A program made the position numbers and the translations under genes. The notes beneath the pieces are model-generated. The model had not been told where the DNA came from. It made no database searches and saw only the letters and a list, made by a program, of their open reading frames with translations. From Zea mays (Eukaryota > Streptophyta > Magnoliopsida > Poales > Poaceae), in the NCBI RefSeq assembly GCF_902167145.1, contig NC_050103.1, forward strand, positions 182,031,625 through 182,095,624: DNA of 64,000 nt. The letters run 5' to 3'. Below, piece after piece: positions 32,958 through 43,500 of this stretch (the first letter of the stretch is position 1; every line of letters begins with the position of its first letter).

Positions 32958-33312
32958 TGTTGAAATAATCCTTGTGCATGGGTCTTAGTTAGTTTACTTA
33001 AGGCTGTTGTTTTTTATTCCCAGGTTAGGCGTATAGTCATCTATTGGTTGTACGTGTAGTTGTGGCCGGCATGCCTATGTGTGAGATGGCACACAAAGTG
33101 GAGGGACGTGCCGTGCTTCTCGGGTGGTCGTTGGCCACGTTCTGTTGAATCCTTTTTATTCAGTGAAACAGAGTCAGAAAAGTTGCGCAGTTTTACGCAG
33201 CACCAAAAAACAGAGTGTGTCCATTCTATTCGTGGGAGTTCTGTCTGTTTGTGAAAGGCTGCAGGTGGAGCTCGCCGGCAACAGGAGGTTGAGTCTTCGG
33301 CGAGGTCTGATA
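32958..33312 (+). repeat. 3' LTR of the outer copia element
   Basis: 355 bp, the pair of 2800-3154. It ends CTGATA, then the target duplication GAGTT. The change of the terminal CA to TA would impair integrase recognition of this end. Confidence 0.92.
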
Positions 33313-33490
33313 GAGTTTGATGGGTTTGAGATATCCAAAAGTTTATGGTTCCTCTCTGTGTAACAGTTTGGAGCTTATTTAGTCCAAATGGCCAAAAGAT
33401 TTAGGTATCTCTTGGAGAGTTGGTCATCACACCAGAAAGTCAATATTAGCTTAAGCACAATCCAACACTCACTGTGATAGATACATAGGT

Positions 33491-34915
33491 TCACTGGTTC
33501 CTCGAAATTTGCAGGTTGCTGATGAAGTCATCTAACGCTGCCTTTGACGATCCGGCCGTCTCCAGCGCGGCGGCGGCGGCCTCATCCTTCGCCACCGCCA
33601 GCCTGCCCCTGAGCTCCTCTCCCTGCTGGGACTCCATGACCAGCCTGACCTTGGCCTCCACCTCCTCCGCCTTCACCATGGCCTCGTCGTAACCCTCCAT
33701 CACCACGCCGAGCTTCATCCCCTCCGCGACGAACACCTTGTTCAGCCGCTGCTCCGCGTACATCGGCCAGCACACCATCGGCACGCCCGCCGTGACCGCC
33801 TCCAGCGTCGAGTTCCACCCGCAGTGGGTCACGAACGCCGCGATCGCCGGTTGCCGCAGCACCTCCACCTGCGGCGCCCACGTCGGCACCACCAGACCGC
33901 GCCCGCGCGTCCTGTCCAGGAACCCATCCGGGAGCAGCGCCTCCAGCGCCGCGTCGCCCCGGCCCTCGAACCGCTTCGTCGAGTCGGCGTCGGGCGCGAC
34001 TGGCGCGCGCACGGCCCAGAGGAAGGCGTGCCCGCTCCTCTCCAGCCCCAGCGCGATCTCCCGCAGCTGCTCTGCCGGCAACGAGCTAGCGCTCCCGAAG
34101 CAGAGGAAGACCACGCTCCGCGCAGGCCGCGCGTCCAGCCACGTCAAGCACTCGTTGTGCTTCCCGTCTCCTCCCCTCTCCTCGCCCACTAACGGGCCGA
34201 CGCAGAACAGCCTCGGCACTGGCTCACCGGGGCGGGGGCTGCCCTGCTCGATTGCCCTCACGGCGCGGGGCTCTAACCACTCGAACGTGTTCGCTAGTAT
34301 GCCCTTCGCTCTGGGCAGCTGCTCGAAGAGACCAATGGTTGCCCTGTACTGCTCGTTGCGAGGACCGAGGAGGAGGACCTCAGGCAAGTCCGAGGCAGGA
34401 ACTGGGTGCACACCGGGGAAGTGTAGCAACGAGCGCCCCATGTCCCCAAAGGAGACGTCGGGCCGCATGACGGGGATGTGCAGATAGACAGAAAGCGGGG
34501 ACGCGCCGGACGTGAAGAACAGGTAGGCCGGGAGTCCGACCTCCGCGGCGGCGTCGAGCGCGCACCCGCAGAAGAAGTCGATGACGAGTGCCTTCACGGA
34601 CGGGAGGGACCTCACGAACGCGAGGAGCGCGGGGTTGGTGGCGCGGAGGTCGGCGATGAGCGTGATGAAGGGGTCGGCGTCGGGGTCGGCCTCGTCGCCG
34701 GAGCGGGCTGTTGCCGCCTGGAGGAGATGGAAGGAGACGGAGGGGTAGGTGGCAGAGAGACGGGCGACGGTGTCATGGGACTCGCTGGATGACGGGACGT
34801 CGGCAATTGCCATGGTGATGGGAACGCCGTGTCCCGCCAAGCGGTCGGCGAGCTGCACCATGGGGTGGAGGTGGCCACGGACCATCCATGAGTACAGCAC
34901 CACGACGCTGCCCAT
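33491..34915 (-). CDS. UDP-glycosyltransferase, UGT88-like (UGT-2)
   Basis: Intact single-exon family-1 glycosyltransferase of 474 aa, a normal length. It would use UDP-glucose or a similar donor to glycosylate a small phenolic acceptor in the cytosol; the acceptor cannot be read from sequence. The likely catalytic His15 is in VRGHLHPM and its Asp partner is D113 in VIDFFCGC. The PSPG box spans 346-389 (WAPQVEVLRQPAIAAFVTHC to PMYAEQ), with the final Gln typical of glucose donors. The UGT88-type phrases DFFCG and FFTSGASPL support the family. It is a tail-to-tail neighbour of UGT-1. Only about 220 bp of native upstream sequence remain before a Tat element, so its promoter may be altered. Confidence 0.93.
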   Translation of the reverse strand: MGSVVVLYSWMVRGHLHPMVQLADRLAGHGVPITMAIADVPSSSESHDTVARLSATYPSVSFHLLQAATARSGDEADPDADPFITLIADLRATNPALLAFVRSLPSVKALVIDFFCGCALDAAAEVGLPAYLFFTSGASPLSVYLHIPVMRPDVSFGDMGRSLLHFPGVHPVPASDLPEVLLLGPRNEQYRATIGLFEQLPRAKGILANTFEWLEPRAVRAIEQGSPRPGEPVPRLFCVGPLVGEERGGDGKHNECLTWLDARPARSVVFLCFGSASSLPAEQLREIALGLERSGHAFLWAVRAPVAPDADSTKRFEGRGDAALEALLPDGFLDRTRGRGLVVPTWAPQVEVLRQPAIAAFVTHCGWNSTLEAVTAGVPMVCWPMYAEQRLNKVFVAEGMKLGVVMEGYDEAMVKAEEVEAKVRLVMESQQGEELRGRLAVAKDEAAAAALETAGSSKAALDDFISNLQISRNQ

Positions 34916-35135
34916 GCATTCGATGTATTTGGATGCGACGATGATCTATCAACACTTGCGCGTGCCTTGTTGGACCATCTGCTAAATAGCAGTAGCCAGC
35001 ACCTAAAGTTTGACGCAGATCATGCACTGCAGGAGTGCAGGGTCTTATCACGCAACCTCGTTGACTATGAGAGGCGGCTAGAACTGAAGATTTGCCGACG
35101 GCGTAACAGTATGATTTTTGTTTTTGTTTGGTGAA
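34916..35135. other. Native upstream DNA of UGT-2 with a coding-like plus-strand frame
   Basis: The remaining 220 bp of 5' flank before the Tat insertion. On the plus strand, antisense to UGT-2, one frame is open from inside the gene to about 35130 with a helix-like composition (DHLLNSSSQHLKFDADHA). It has no ATG and no match I recognise. No clear TATA box for UGT-2 was found here. Confidence 0.4.
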
Positions 35136-35608
35136 TGTTGGAACTTGCTCTCAACTGCAAGGAGACCAACAGAGGTGAACAGTGGTGACAACAGGGTTAC
35201 GTGCTAGGAGGCAATAGCTCTGTTAATCTAGCCTCTCACGGGCACTGTGCGGGGTATTTATAGGTATCTGAGTGCCCAGCGCCTTGTGTTAAGGACGCAT
35301 GTGCCCTCAGACACCTAGTTTATCCCCAGAATATTCCCATAAAGCAGGGTTACAAGCTGTAATTACAAGAATGCCTTTACAAATTAGGCCCGTAACACAA
35401 AGGCGGCCACGCAGGGCCCGTTACAATGGGCCAGGTCACACGTGGGCCTCAGAGCTGGACGAGGCCGCGCTGCGGGATGACGTCGCCGCAGGCCTTCGTC
35501 TGGTGCCGAATGGAGCGAAGGGTGTCCCTGCCCGTTTTGTCTCTGTCAGACCAGCGACTGCAGCGAAGGCCTCGATCGAAGGGTGGCGTCTTTGCCTTCG
35601 CCCCAACA
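35136..35608 (-). repeat. 3' LTR of the Tat element
   Basis: 473 bp, TGTTGG to CCCAACA. The plus-strand bases that follow (TTTGCCCTCCGAGGG) are the complement of the polypurine tract. A minus-strand TATAAATA at 35255-35262 points toward UGT-2, so this LTR could act as a promoter for it. Confidence 0.9.
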
Positions 35609-35809
35609 TTTGCCCTCCGAGGGACCAGTTCGACAAAGTCACCTGGTGCCGAAGACGTCGCTAGATGGCGGAGACGCTGCCCTCGCTCGAAGTGGTTCCG
35701 CGGGGGTTTTCGATGTGACCGTTGATGGACGGCGTACTGTTGGATTGCGGGTTTCCCGAAGCGCCGCGCTCTGTCGGATTGCGGGTTTCCCGAAGAGCCG
35801 CGCCCTGCC

Positions 35810-35816
35810 TATAAAA
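35810..35816 (+). promoter_or_regulatory. TATA box of the antisense gene
   Basis: TATAAAAGGGG lies 165 bp before the ATG at 35975, inside the element and outside the LTR. This gives the plus-strand unit a promoter of its own. Confidence 0.65.
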
Positions 35817-35974
35817 GGGGGCGGGGGTCGGCGCTTTTTGAACTTTGCCTTCCGCGCTCCGCGAAAACCCTAGCCGCCCGCCGTCTTGCTGCTCGTCTGC
35901 CCGCCGTGCTCTTGCTCGCCGGAGATCTGGCTCGAGTGAAGCAGACCGCCCGCCGCCGCCGACGGTACGTAGCA

Positions 35975-38900
35975 ATGTCGTCCTCTTCTTCTTCCGCTGC
36001 CACTACGCCGGCGGCCGCCGCCTCGTCTGAGGAGACGTTGAGTAGCTTGATGGTGGAGGAGTTGCGCGCCGGCGACTCTGTTGATTTTGGTGTGTCGCGG
36101 ATGACGTCAGCCCGCGTTGAAGATATGCAGCGGTTGGGCTACTTTGGCGGCGGAGTTGCTCGTGCTCCGGGGACGGAGGAAGTCCCCGAGCCGGAGGGTG
36201 AGTTGGTCGTTTTCGAGGCGTTCTTCGCCGCCGGTCTCCGCTTGCTTGCGCACCGGTTTGTTGGCGAAGTCCTGCGTAGATTCAACGTTCAAATACATCA
36301 GCTGACACCGAATGCCGTGGTGGCACTGTCGAAGTATGTCTGGGCGACGACTTCGTACGGCGGACAGCCGTCGGTTGAAGTTTTTGCGAAGTATTATTGT
36401 TTGCACTGGCAGAAGAGGATGATTGGGGACGAAGTTGCCCAGTTCGGGTCATGCACATTCACGCCGAAGACCGGCAAGACCACAATGCAAGTAGTGGAGT
36501 TGGTTCCGTGCGCCCGCAACAAGTGGGGCAATTGGAATGAATTTTGGTTTTACGTTGCTGAGGGTACTGTCGAAGGCCATGAGGGACTCCCCGTGTCTGA
36601 GATGTGCTCTCATTATTACTCTGCGTATCCGCCCTTTGAAGTGGCAGAGGAGGATGCAGACGAAGGGGCCCTTCGGTGCGCCGCCGGTCAGAGCAGTGGG
36701 CGTGATTTAGTTGAAGAGTTCGTGGCGTACGGGGTGTGGCCCTTGGCGCATGGCTGGGCGTTGGGCGAAGTGTGCCCTCGCCAGATGCCTTTTCACGGAG
36801 GAAGGGTGGTGCGAAGTCCTGCCTTCGCACTGAATCTGCGAAACCGCGACCCGGCCGCCTTTGTGCGCGATGCGGAGGACGGGGCGGTGCAGCTCGTGGG
36901 ACGTTACGTGCCGAGGACGGAAGGCCAACGCAGCTTTGATATCCGCGGGTCAAATGACCGTTTGAACAGGGTCTTCGAATTAAATCAATTGCCGTACGAC
37001 GGCTATCCTGGTCAAGACGAAGCGGACCGCCGTGGGAAGAAGCCGGCGGTGGAGACTGGAGACGACCCTGCGCCGGCGGCCGGCCCTTCCTCAAAAAAGA
37101 GAAAATTAGGTACTGCGATGGGAGGACTTGGGGTGTCTGATAGTTTTGCTAGAGAGTTGATGAGGACGTGTGCGGCCCCGGGGGAAAGGATGTCTTCGCC
37201 CGAGCTCCGGGAGTCTTCGGCTCGGATGCTGAGGGTTACCGGGGGTTGCTGGCCTAGGAATGTTCCTATCCCCTGCGCGGCTGACGAGGACTGTTTTACA
37301 TCTCGTATGGTTCGTCAATGGAGAGTTTTTCCTTACGGGCGGAATATCGGTGCTGTTGTGTGGGCAGTGATAGACAAGGAGCGCCAAGGGGCGGCGCAAA
37401 AACGCCAGGCGGCTGTCAGGCTACATGAAGCTAGGCCGAAGCGGCAGCGGGGGGCTGCGAAGGCTGCGGCCTCCGGCGGAGGCAAACCGCCGCTGGCGGC
37501 GAAGGCGGGCGCCTCTGCACCTAGAAAGGCGCCGGAGGCAACGGCGGGCGCCGGAGGCTTCAAGTCAACGAAGGTGGTGCCGCCGGCGAGCGGAGTGGCG
37601 GAGGCTTCGAAGGCGGCCCGAGCGTTGCCATTGTCGGGCAAACGTGTTGCCGACTTCGGCACCGATATTACTGTGGACGACTATCTTGGTGGTAAGTCGT
37701 TGGCCTATTATTATTATTATTTTTTTTAATTCGTTGCTGCGTTGCAGGGTCGGACGAGGGCCAGCTTGCTATAGTTGCGCCTGGCGCGGCGATCGCGACG
37801 GCTGCCATAGTGCCGAAGGCGAGGGGCGAGGCTCTTGGCGCCGGAGGCGAGGTGTCGGCCCTCGCGGTGGTCAGGGACGAGGCGGGCGCAGCGACCCGCC
37901 GGCTGAAGGGAGTGACGGAGGCGCTGAGTCAGGCGACGGAGGCGCTGAGTCAGGTCCGCTGAGCTATACTCTCTCCTCCCCCCCTTTTTTTTAAAGGCAA
38001 CGGCCTTACGTGTGCTCTGCAGGTGGCTGACTTCACCAGCCGTACTGCGTCGGGGGCCCTTACGGCAGCTTTGTCTGCCGAAGTCGAGAGACTTCGGACG
38101 CAATATGCTGACGCTGTCCGTGAAAAATCGGCCTCCGACAGCAAGTGTCGTAAACTGGCGGACAAGGTGGCCGCCCTGGAGAAGGAGAAGGCTGACCTCC
38201 GGCGCCAGCTGGCGGGGGAGAGGAGGGAGGCCAACGAAGCCATCGCCAAAGAGCAGGCTGCGCAGGCGGAGGCCAAGCTGGCGCGGGCGGAAGGCAATAT
38301 TGCCAAGGAGCTCGCCGGACATCTGCAGGAGCGGCTCACCGCCCTGTAGAGCCGCGCGAAGGGGGCCGAGGCCGCGATGCGTGCGGAGGCCGAACGGACG
38401 CGCACACAGCTTATGGATACATATCGTGAGCTGGGTGCGCGGACCGGTGACTTCGAGGTGCCGGACCGAGAGCCCGGGCTTCGCTGTCTGGAATGGGTGC
38501 AGGAGGAGCTGCAGGAACTCCCCGCTGTCGTGGGGGGGTTCATGTCGTACGCCTCCCTGGTCACCTGCGAGGGGGCGGTGAACGCACTCTCCCGCGAAGG
38601 GTGCCGGCACTTCGAGGTCTTCGACCAGGCAGATGAAGATTTTGAGCGAGATGTCTATAAGGTCGAAGACCCCGTTGTGAAGGAATCCGCCGGGGCCCTC
38701 TACGACCGGATGTGGGGTCCGCACGGTCGTGAGGTGGTCAGGGAGCGGGCCGAGACTGCGAGGGCTCAGGTAACGTTGTTGTTTGTTTGGCGTTTGCTGT
38801 ATGTGGGGTGTGCTTGTGTTTTCTGAATTTTGTGTGTTTTGTCTTAGGCGGCGCGTGGCGAGCGGGTGGACGACTTCGGGGCTCTGAACAGCGCGCTGCC

Positions 38901-39699
38901 AGACCCGGAGCCGACCCCTGCGGAGGCTGTGACTGGGGTCGCCCTGGAGCCAACCCCGGAGACCGCAGCGATCGCGACGGCTGCCCCCACATCTGCTGCG
39001 GTCGGCGAAGACCTGCCCCCACAGGTGGCCGAAGGCGCCCCTGATGCCCCCGCAGCTGCTGTGCCGAGTGCTGAAGATCCCGCGGCGGTGGCGGTGGAAA
39101 CAACGGCGGAAGCAGCGGCGGAGCCAACGGCGGAGGCTCCCGCAGCGTCAGGGCCTTCGCAGGTGGCGTAGTGGGTGTTTAGGGTTGGGGAATTTTGGAT
39201 GTTGTGCTGAATTTTGGTTGCTGCGCAGGTTCAAGATTTTGGGCCTGCGCACGCAACCGCTACTACTGAGTTTTTGGCGGCTTCGACCGCGGAAGGTGGT
39301 AATGAATATGGTGGGTCTGCATCTGAGTTTTTTGATTTTACTGACTCTGGGAGCTCGGTTGAGTGGACTGAGGAGTCGTCGGAGGAGGACTTAGATTATT
39401 TTGCGGCCTTGGACGTGGCTGCGGCGGAGGCTTCGCCACACGCCGCGGACGCGCCAGACGTGCCAGGTCCTAGCACCGGGCGCCGACGACGAAGGGCGGT
39501 TGCAAAGCGTAGGGTTAGTACGGAGGAAAGGGCTCGGCTTCGCGTGAGTAGGGCTGGTCGGCAGGAGCTGTTGTCTTTGCCGGCCGCCGCGAGTACAGGA
39601 GAAGGGGAACTGCAAAGTCTTTTTGCGGGTGAGGAGCTTAGGATAATGTTATTTAATTATAGGGAGATGGGAATTATTCCTAAGGTTGAGCTGATGTAG
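35975..39699 (+). CDS. Antisense spliced ORF of the Tat element (PF04195-like), one in-frame stop
   Basis: Five exons fit GT-AG rules and keep phase: 35975-37691, 37748-37953, 38023-38769, 38848-39162 and 39229-39699. Their 3456 nt make 1152 codons. The introns are short, 56-78 nt. The N-terminal domain (FEAFFAAGLRLLAHRFVGEV, then VQIHQLTPNAVVALSKYVW) matches the plant 'putative gypsy type transposon' family. A Lys/Ala-rich segment with a likely nuclear signal (KKRKL) follows. Exon 3 is a coiled coil (VAALEKEKADLRRQL). Exon 5 is acidic, then basic (GRRRRRAVAKRR). TAG at 38347-38349 (probably from CAG) interrupts exon 3. The function of such aORF proteins is unknown. The second donor (CAG/GTCCGC) is weak. 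There is no cDNA evidence here. Confidence 0.75.
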
Positions 39700-40551
39700 A
39701 GCGTGGCGCCCTCGCTTGTATATGTGTAAAGGCTTGTAAGATGAAGTTGTGTGCCCTCGCGTGCCTGTGCCTGCGAGGGCGTTGTGTACTTTGTCTGGTA
39801 TGGTTGGTTATGCTGTGCTGGTGTGATTATAGTCGGTCTTAGCGCGGATGGTTTGATGCTGTCGTTTCTGCTTTTGTTGTACTAGTTCGGCTGCGCCCTT
39901 AGGCGGCTTCTGCGTGGATAGCCTTCGCGGTAAACTTCGGTTTTTTCGCACTTTTTTCGCACTTGTTGTGCTAGTCCGGCTGCACCCTTAGGCGACTTCT
40001 GCGCGGAGTCTTTTGCGATAGACTTCGGGTTTCTTCGCACTTGTTGTGCTAGTCCGGCTGCACCCTTAGGCGACTTCTGCGCGGAGTCTTTGCGATAGAC
40101 ATTGGATTTTTCGCACTTGTTGTGCTAGTCCGGCTGCACCCTTAGGCGACTTCTGCGCGGATAGTCTTCGCGATAGACATCGGATTTTTTCGCACTTGTT
40201 GTGCTAGTCCGGCTGCACCCTTAGGCGACTTCTGCGCGGATAGTCTTCGCGATAGACTTCGGGTTTCTTCGCACTTGTTGTGCTAGTCCGGCTGCACCCT
40301 TAGGCGACTTCTGCGCGGATTTGTCGCACGCGAGGGTGGCTAGCGCTTAGCCTCGCGGTGACCTCGAATTGGTCGAATGTCGAAGGCCGTCGTCGCGGTC
40401 TGTTTTCGACGCATGTTTTTGCGGGGGATTTTTCACACATATATTACATGGCTCCGCCTCGTTAAAAACCTCACCCCCCGGGAGGAAAAGAGTGCGGGCC
40501 GGTACAGGATTGTTTTTGGCGAATTACAAGGGCAAGATCAGCCCCGATGAG
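39700..40551. other. Spacer between convergent aORF and pol
   Basis: No coding potential was seen. Most of it is the 78-bp tandem array, followed by about 200 bp of unique sequence up to the pol stop. Any transcripts from the two strands would meet here. Confidence 0.7.
39885..40330. repeat. Tandem array of about 78 bp, 6 units
   Basis: The landmark CTAGTCCGGCTGCACCCTTA recurs at about 39892, 39971, 40049, 40125, 40204 and 40283, with periods of 76-79 bp. The first unit is the most diverged. Each unit also has TTCGCACTTGTTGTG and GCGACTTCTGCGCGGA. Confidence 0.9.
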
Positions 40552-43500
40552 TCAGACAAAAAATTTGCGGAGGTTGTCGATGTTCCAGGAGTGCTCCAGG
40601 TCCTCGCCGTTTGGCGTTGTGAGCCTGTAGGCGCTGGGGGATGCTTTTGTCTTGACTATGAAGGGACCCTCCCACTTGGGCTCCAGCTTTCCCCTGGACT
40701 CCGTCCGAGCTGTTCGGACGAGTACGAGGCCCCCTTCGCTGAACTCCCTCGGGATGACTGCGTGGTCGCGCCATGCTTTGGTCTGGGCTTGGTATTTGTT
40801 TAGGGCCTGTAGGGCGAAGACCCGGTCTCCGTCAATGAGATCTTTTGAAGTTGGCTCGTCCACGTCGGGGACGGCTGACGGAACTGTACGCGGGGACCCA
40901 TGCTTTATTTCTTGCGGGGTCATGGCCTCCGATCCGTATAGAAGGCGGAAAGGAGTGAACCCAGTCGCCCTGCACTCAGTTGTGTTTAGTGCCCAGGCTG
41001 CCTCAGGTAATAAATCGGTCCATCTGCCTTTTTTTCATCGAGGAGCATCTTCTTGACAGCTGTGAAGATTTTCCCATTGGCGCGCTCCACGACCCCGTTG
41101 GACTGTGGATGATAGACTGAAGCGAAGGCAAGCTTGGTGCCGATGGAAAAACAAAAATCCTTGAAATCTTGGCTGTCAAACTGCTTGCCGTTGTCAACTG
41201 TTAGCTCGGACGGTACTCCGAAGCGGCAAACAATGTTTTGCCAGAAGAATTTCTGGGCAGTCTTTGATGTTATTGTAGAAACAACCCTCGCTTCGATCCA
41301 TTTGGTGAAGTATTCGACGGCTACGAAGGCGAACTTAAGGTTCCCCTGAGCGGTGGGCAGGGGCCCGACAATGTCCAGGCCCCAGCGCTGGAGAGGCCAT
41401 GTATGGGCAATCAGCTTTGTATACTGCGAGGGGTTGCCTGACCGAGGAGAAAACTTATGGCAGGCTTCGCAGGACCTTGTGACCCGATTTGCGGCGCAGA
41501 TCATTGCGGGCCAGTAAAACCCTTGGCGGATCACCTTGGCAGCTAGGGCCCTTGGCCCTGCGTGCGAGCCGCACGTGCCACTGTGGACTTCACGTAGGAT
41601 CTGCATGCCTTCGGTTTCGGTGACGCACTTAAGCATTGGCTGACTGACCCCTTTCTTGTAGAGTTGGCCCTCGATCAGTGTGAAGTCCCGGCTTCGATGT
41701 CTGAGGCGCTTGGCCTCGCTGACGTCGGTTGGATGATAGTACCCCTGTAGGAACAGGGTTATTGGTGCCCGCCAGTCTTCGGTCATGATTAGGTTGACTA
41801 TGCGGTGGCCCTCGCTATCATTAGTTATTTGGAGCCCTTCGGGGCTCCGGACGGCTGGCGTGCCGATGGTGTGAAAGAACACGTCGGAGGGCAAGGGCTC
41901 GCCCCTGGCGGCAGCCTTGGCCAATGCATCGGCCTCCTCGTTCTTGGCCCTATCCACATGCTGCAAGGTGAATCCCTTGAACTGTCTCTCGAGACTTCGG
42001 ATAGCCGCGAGGTATTGCATGAGCGCGGGGTCTTTTGCTGCATAGTCTTTCTCGACCTGGCCGGCAACTATCTTGGAGTCTGTCTTGATGATACATGTGG
42101 TGACTACGAGGGCCCTTAGCTTGCGGAGGCCGAGGATAACCGCTTCATACTCTGCTATATTGTTTGTGCATCTGTCGGATTCCAGAGCGAAGCTGAGGCG
42201 TGCTGCATATCTGTGTTTGACTCCGGCTGGTGAGGTGACGACTGCAGCGACGCCTGCCCCCGCATGGCACCATGCGCCGTCGCAATGGATGGTCCAAACC
42301 TTCTCTGTGGACGGGTCCGGCTGTGTTATTGGCCCAGTCCAGTCGACGACGAAGTCTGCCAGGACTTGTGACTTGATGGCTGTCCTGGGCTCGAAGCTGA
42401 TGTGGTAGCCGGAGAGTTCGGCTGCCCACTTGGCAATCCTCACCGATGCCTCCGGGTTTCTGAATAGTTCGCCGAGCCCCCTGTCTGAGGTGACTCGGAC
42501 CTTGAATGCTTCAAAGTAATGGCACAGTTTGCGTGAGGACATAACAACTGCGTAGGCGATCTTCTCCAGCTCTGTCATGTTGCATTTGGACAGTGTCAGG
42601 ACCTCGGAGACATAGTAAACAGGGCACTGTCTGACTGCGCCCTCAACTGTTTGCTCCTGCACTAGTGCCGCGCTGACCGCGTGCGGCGAAGCCGCGATAT
42701 AGAGCAATAGGGAGAGCGAGGAGTCGGGGCTTGTGAGGATGGCCAGCTCCGACAGATACTGTTTTAGTGAGGCGAAGGCCGCTGCTTGCTCCGGTCCCCA
42801 GGCGAAGTCTTTCGCACCGCGGAGTGTTTTGAGGAAGGGGAGACTTCGCTCGGCGGACCTGGAGATGAATCTGTTGAGAGCGGCCAATCTGCCTGTCAGA
42901 CGCTGGACGTCCCTGGCGGACTGCGGAGGCGACATGTCGACGATGGCCTGGATCTTGGTTGGGTTGGCCTCGATGCCGCGGTGTGACACCAGGTAGCCCA
43001 ATATCTTGCCCTGGCGAACACCGAAGACGCACTTTTCCGGGTTTAGGCAGAGTCGTGCATCTCGCATGTTCGCGAATGTCTCGGCGAGGTCGGCGAGATG
43101 GTCCTCCTTATTCTTGCTGGCGACGACGATGTCGTCCACATATGTAAATATATTTCTGCCAACCTGCCCTTCGAGTACTGTTTTGGTGAGTCTGGAGAAG
43201 GTGGACCCGGCATTCTTGAGTCCCTCCGGCATCCTGATGAAGCAATAAGTGCCGAAGGGTGTTATAAAGCTGGTGCTAGCCTTGTCTTCCTCCTTCATGT
43301 ATATCTGGTGATAGCCGGAGAAGCAGTCGAGGAGTGACATGACCTCGCATCCGGCCGCGCTATCGACTATTTTGTCGATCCGCGGCAACGGGAAATTGTC
43401 CTTTGGGCAGGCCTTATTGAGACTGGTGAAGTCTATGCACATCCGCCATTTCCCGCTTTTTTCTGCACCATTACGACATTGGAGAGCCACGTGGGGTAAG

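Larger units (their letters stand above)
2800..33312 (+). mobile_element. Ty1/copia LTR retrotransposon, outermost of the nest
   Basis: The element has 355-bp LTRs at 2800-3154 and 32958-33312, flanked by the 5-bp target duplication GAGTT (2795-2799 and 33313-33317). Without the nested gypsy-1 it is about 5.3 kb. A primer binding site follows the left LTR, and a purine-rich tract (TAGGAGGAGAA) precedes the right LTR. One gag-pol reading frame runs from 3289, is cut at 3884, and resumes in phase at 29123. The two pieces total exactly 1468 codons including the stop, so the insertion is the main break. The LTRs differ at about 5 positions. The right LTR ends in TA instead of CA. Confidence 0.93.

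Noticed and set aside
39885..40330. CRISPR-like array
   Set aside because: The units are adjacent 78-bp tandem repeats without unique spacers, inside a plant retrotransposon.
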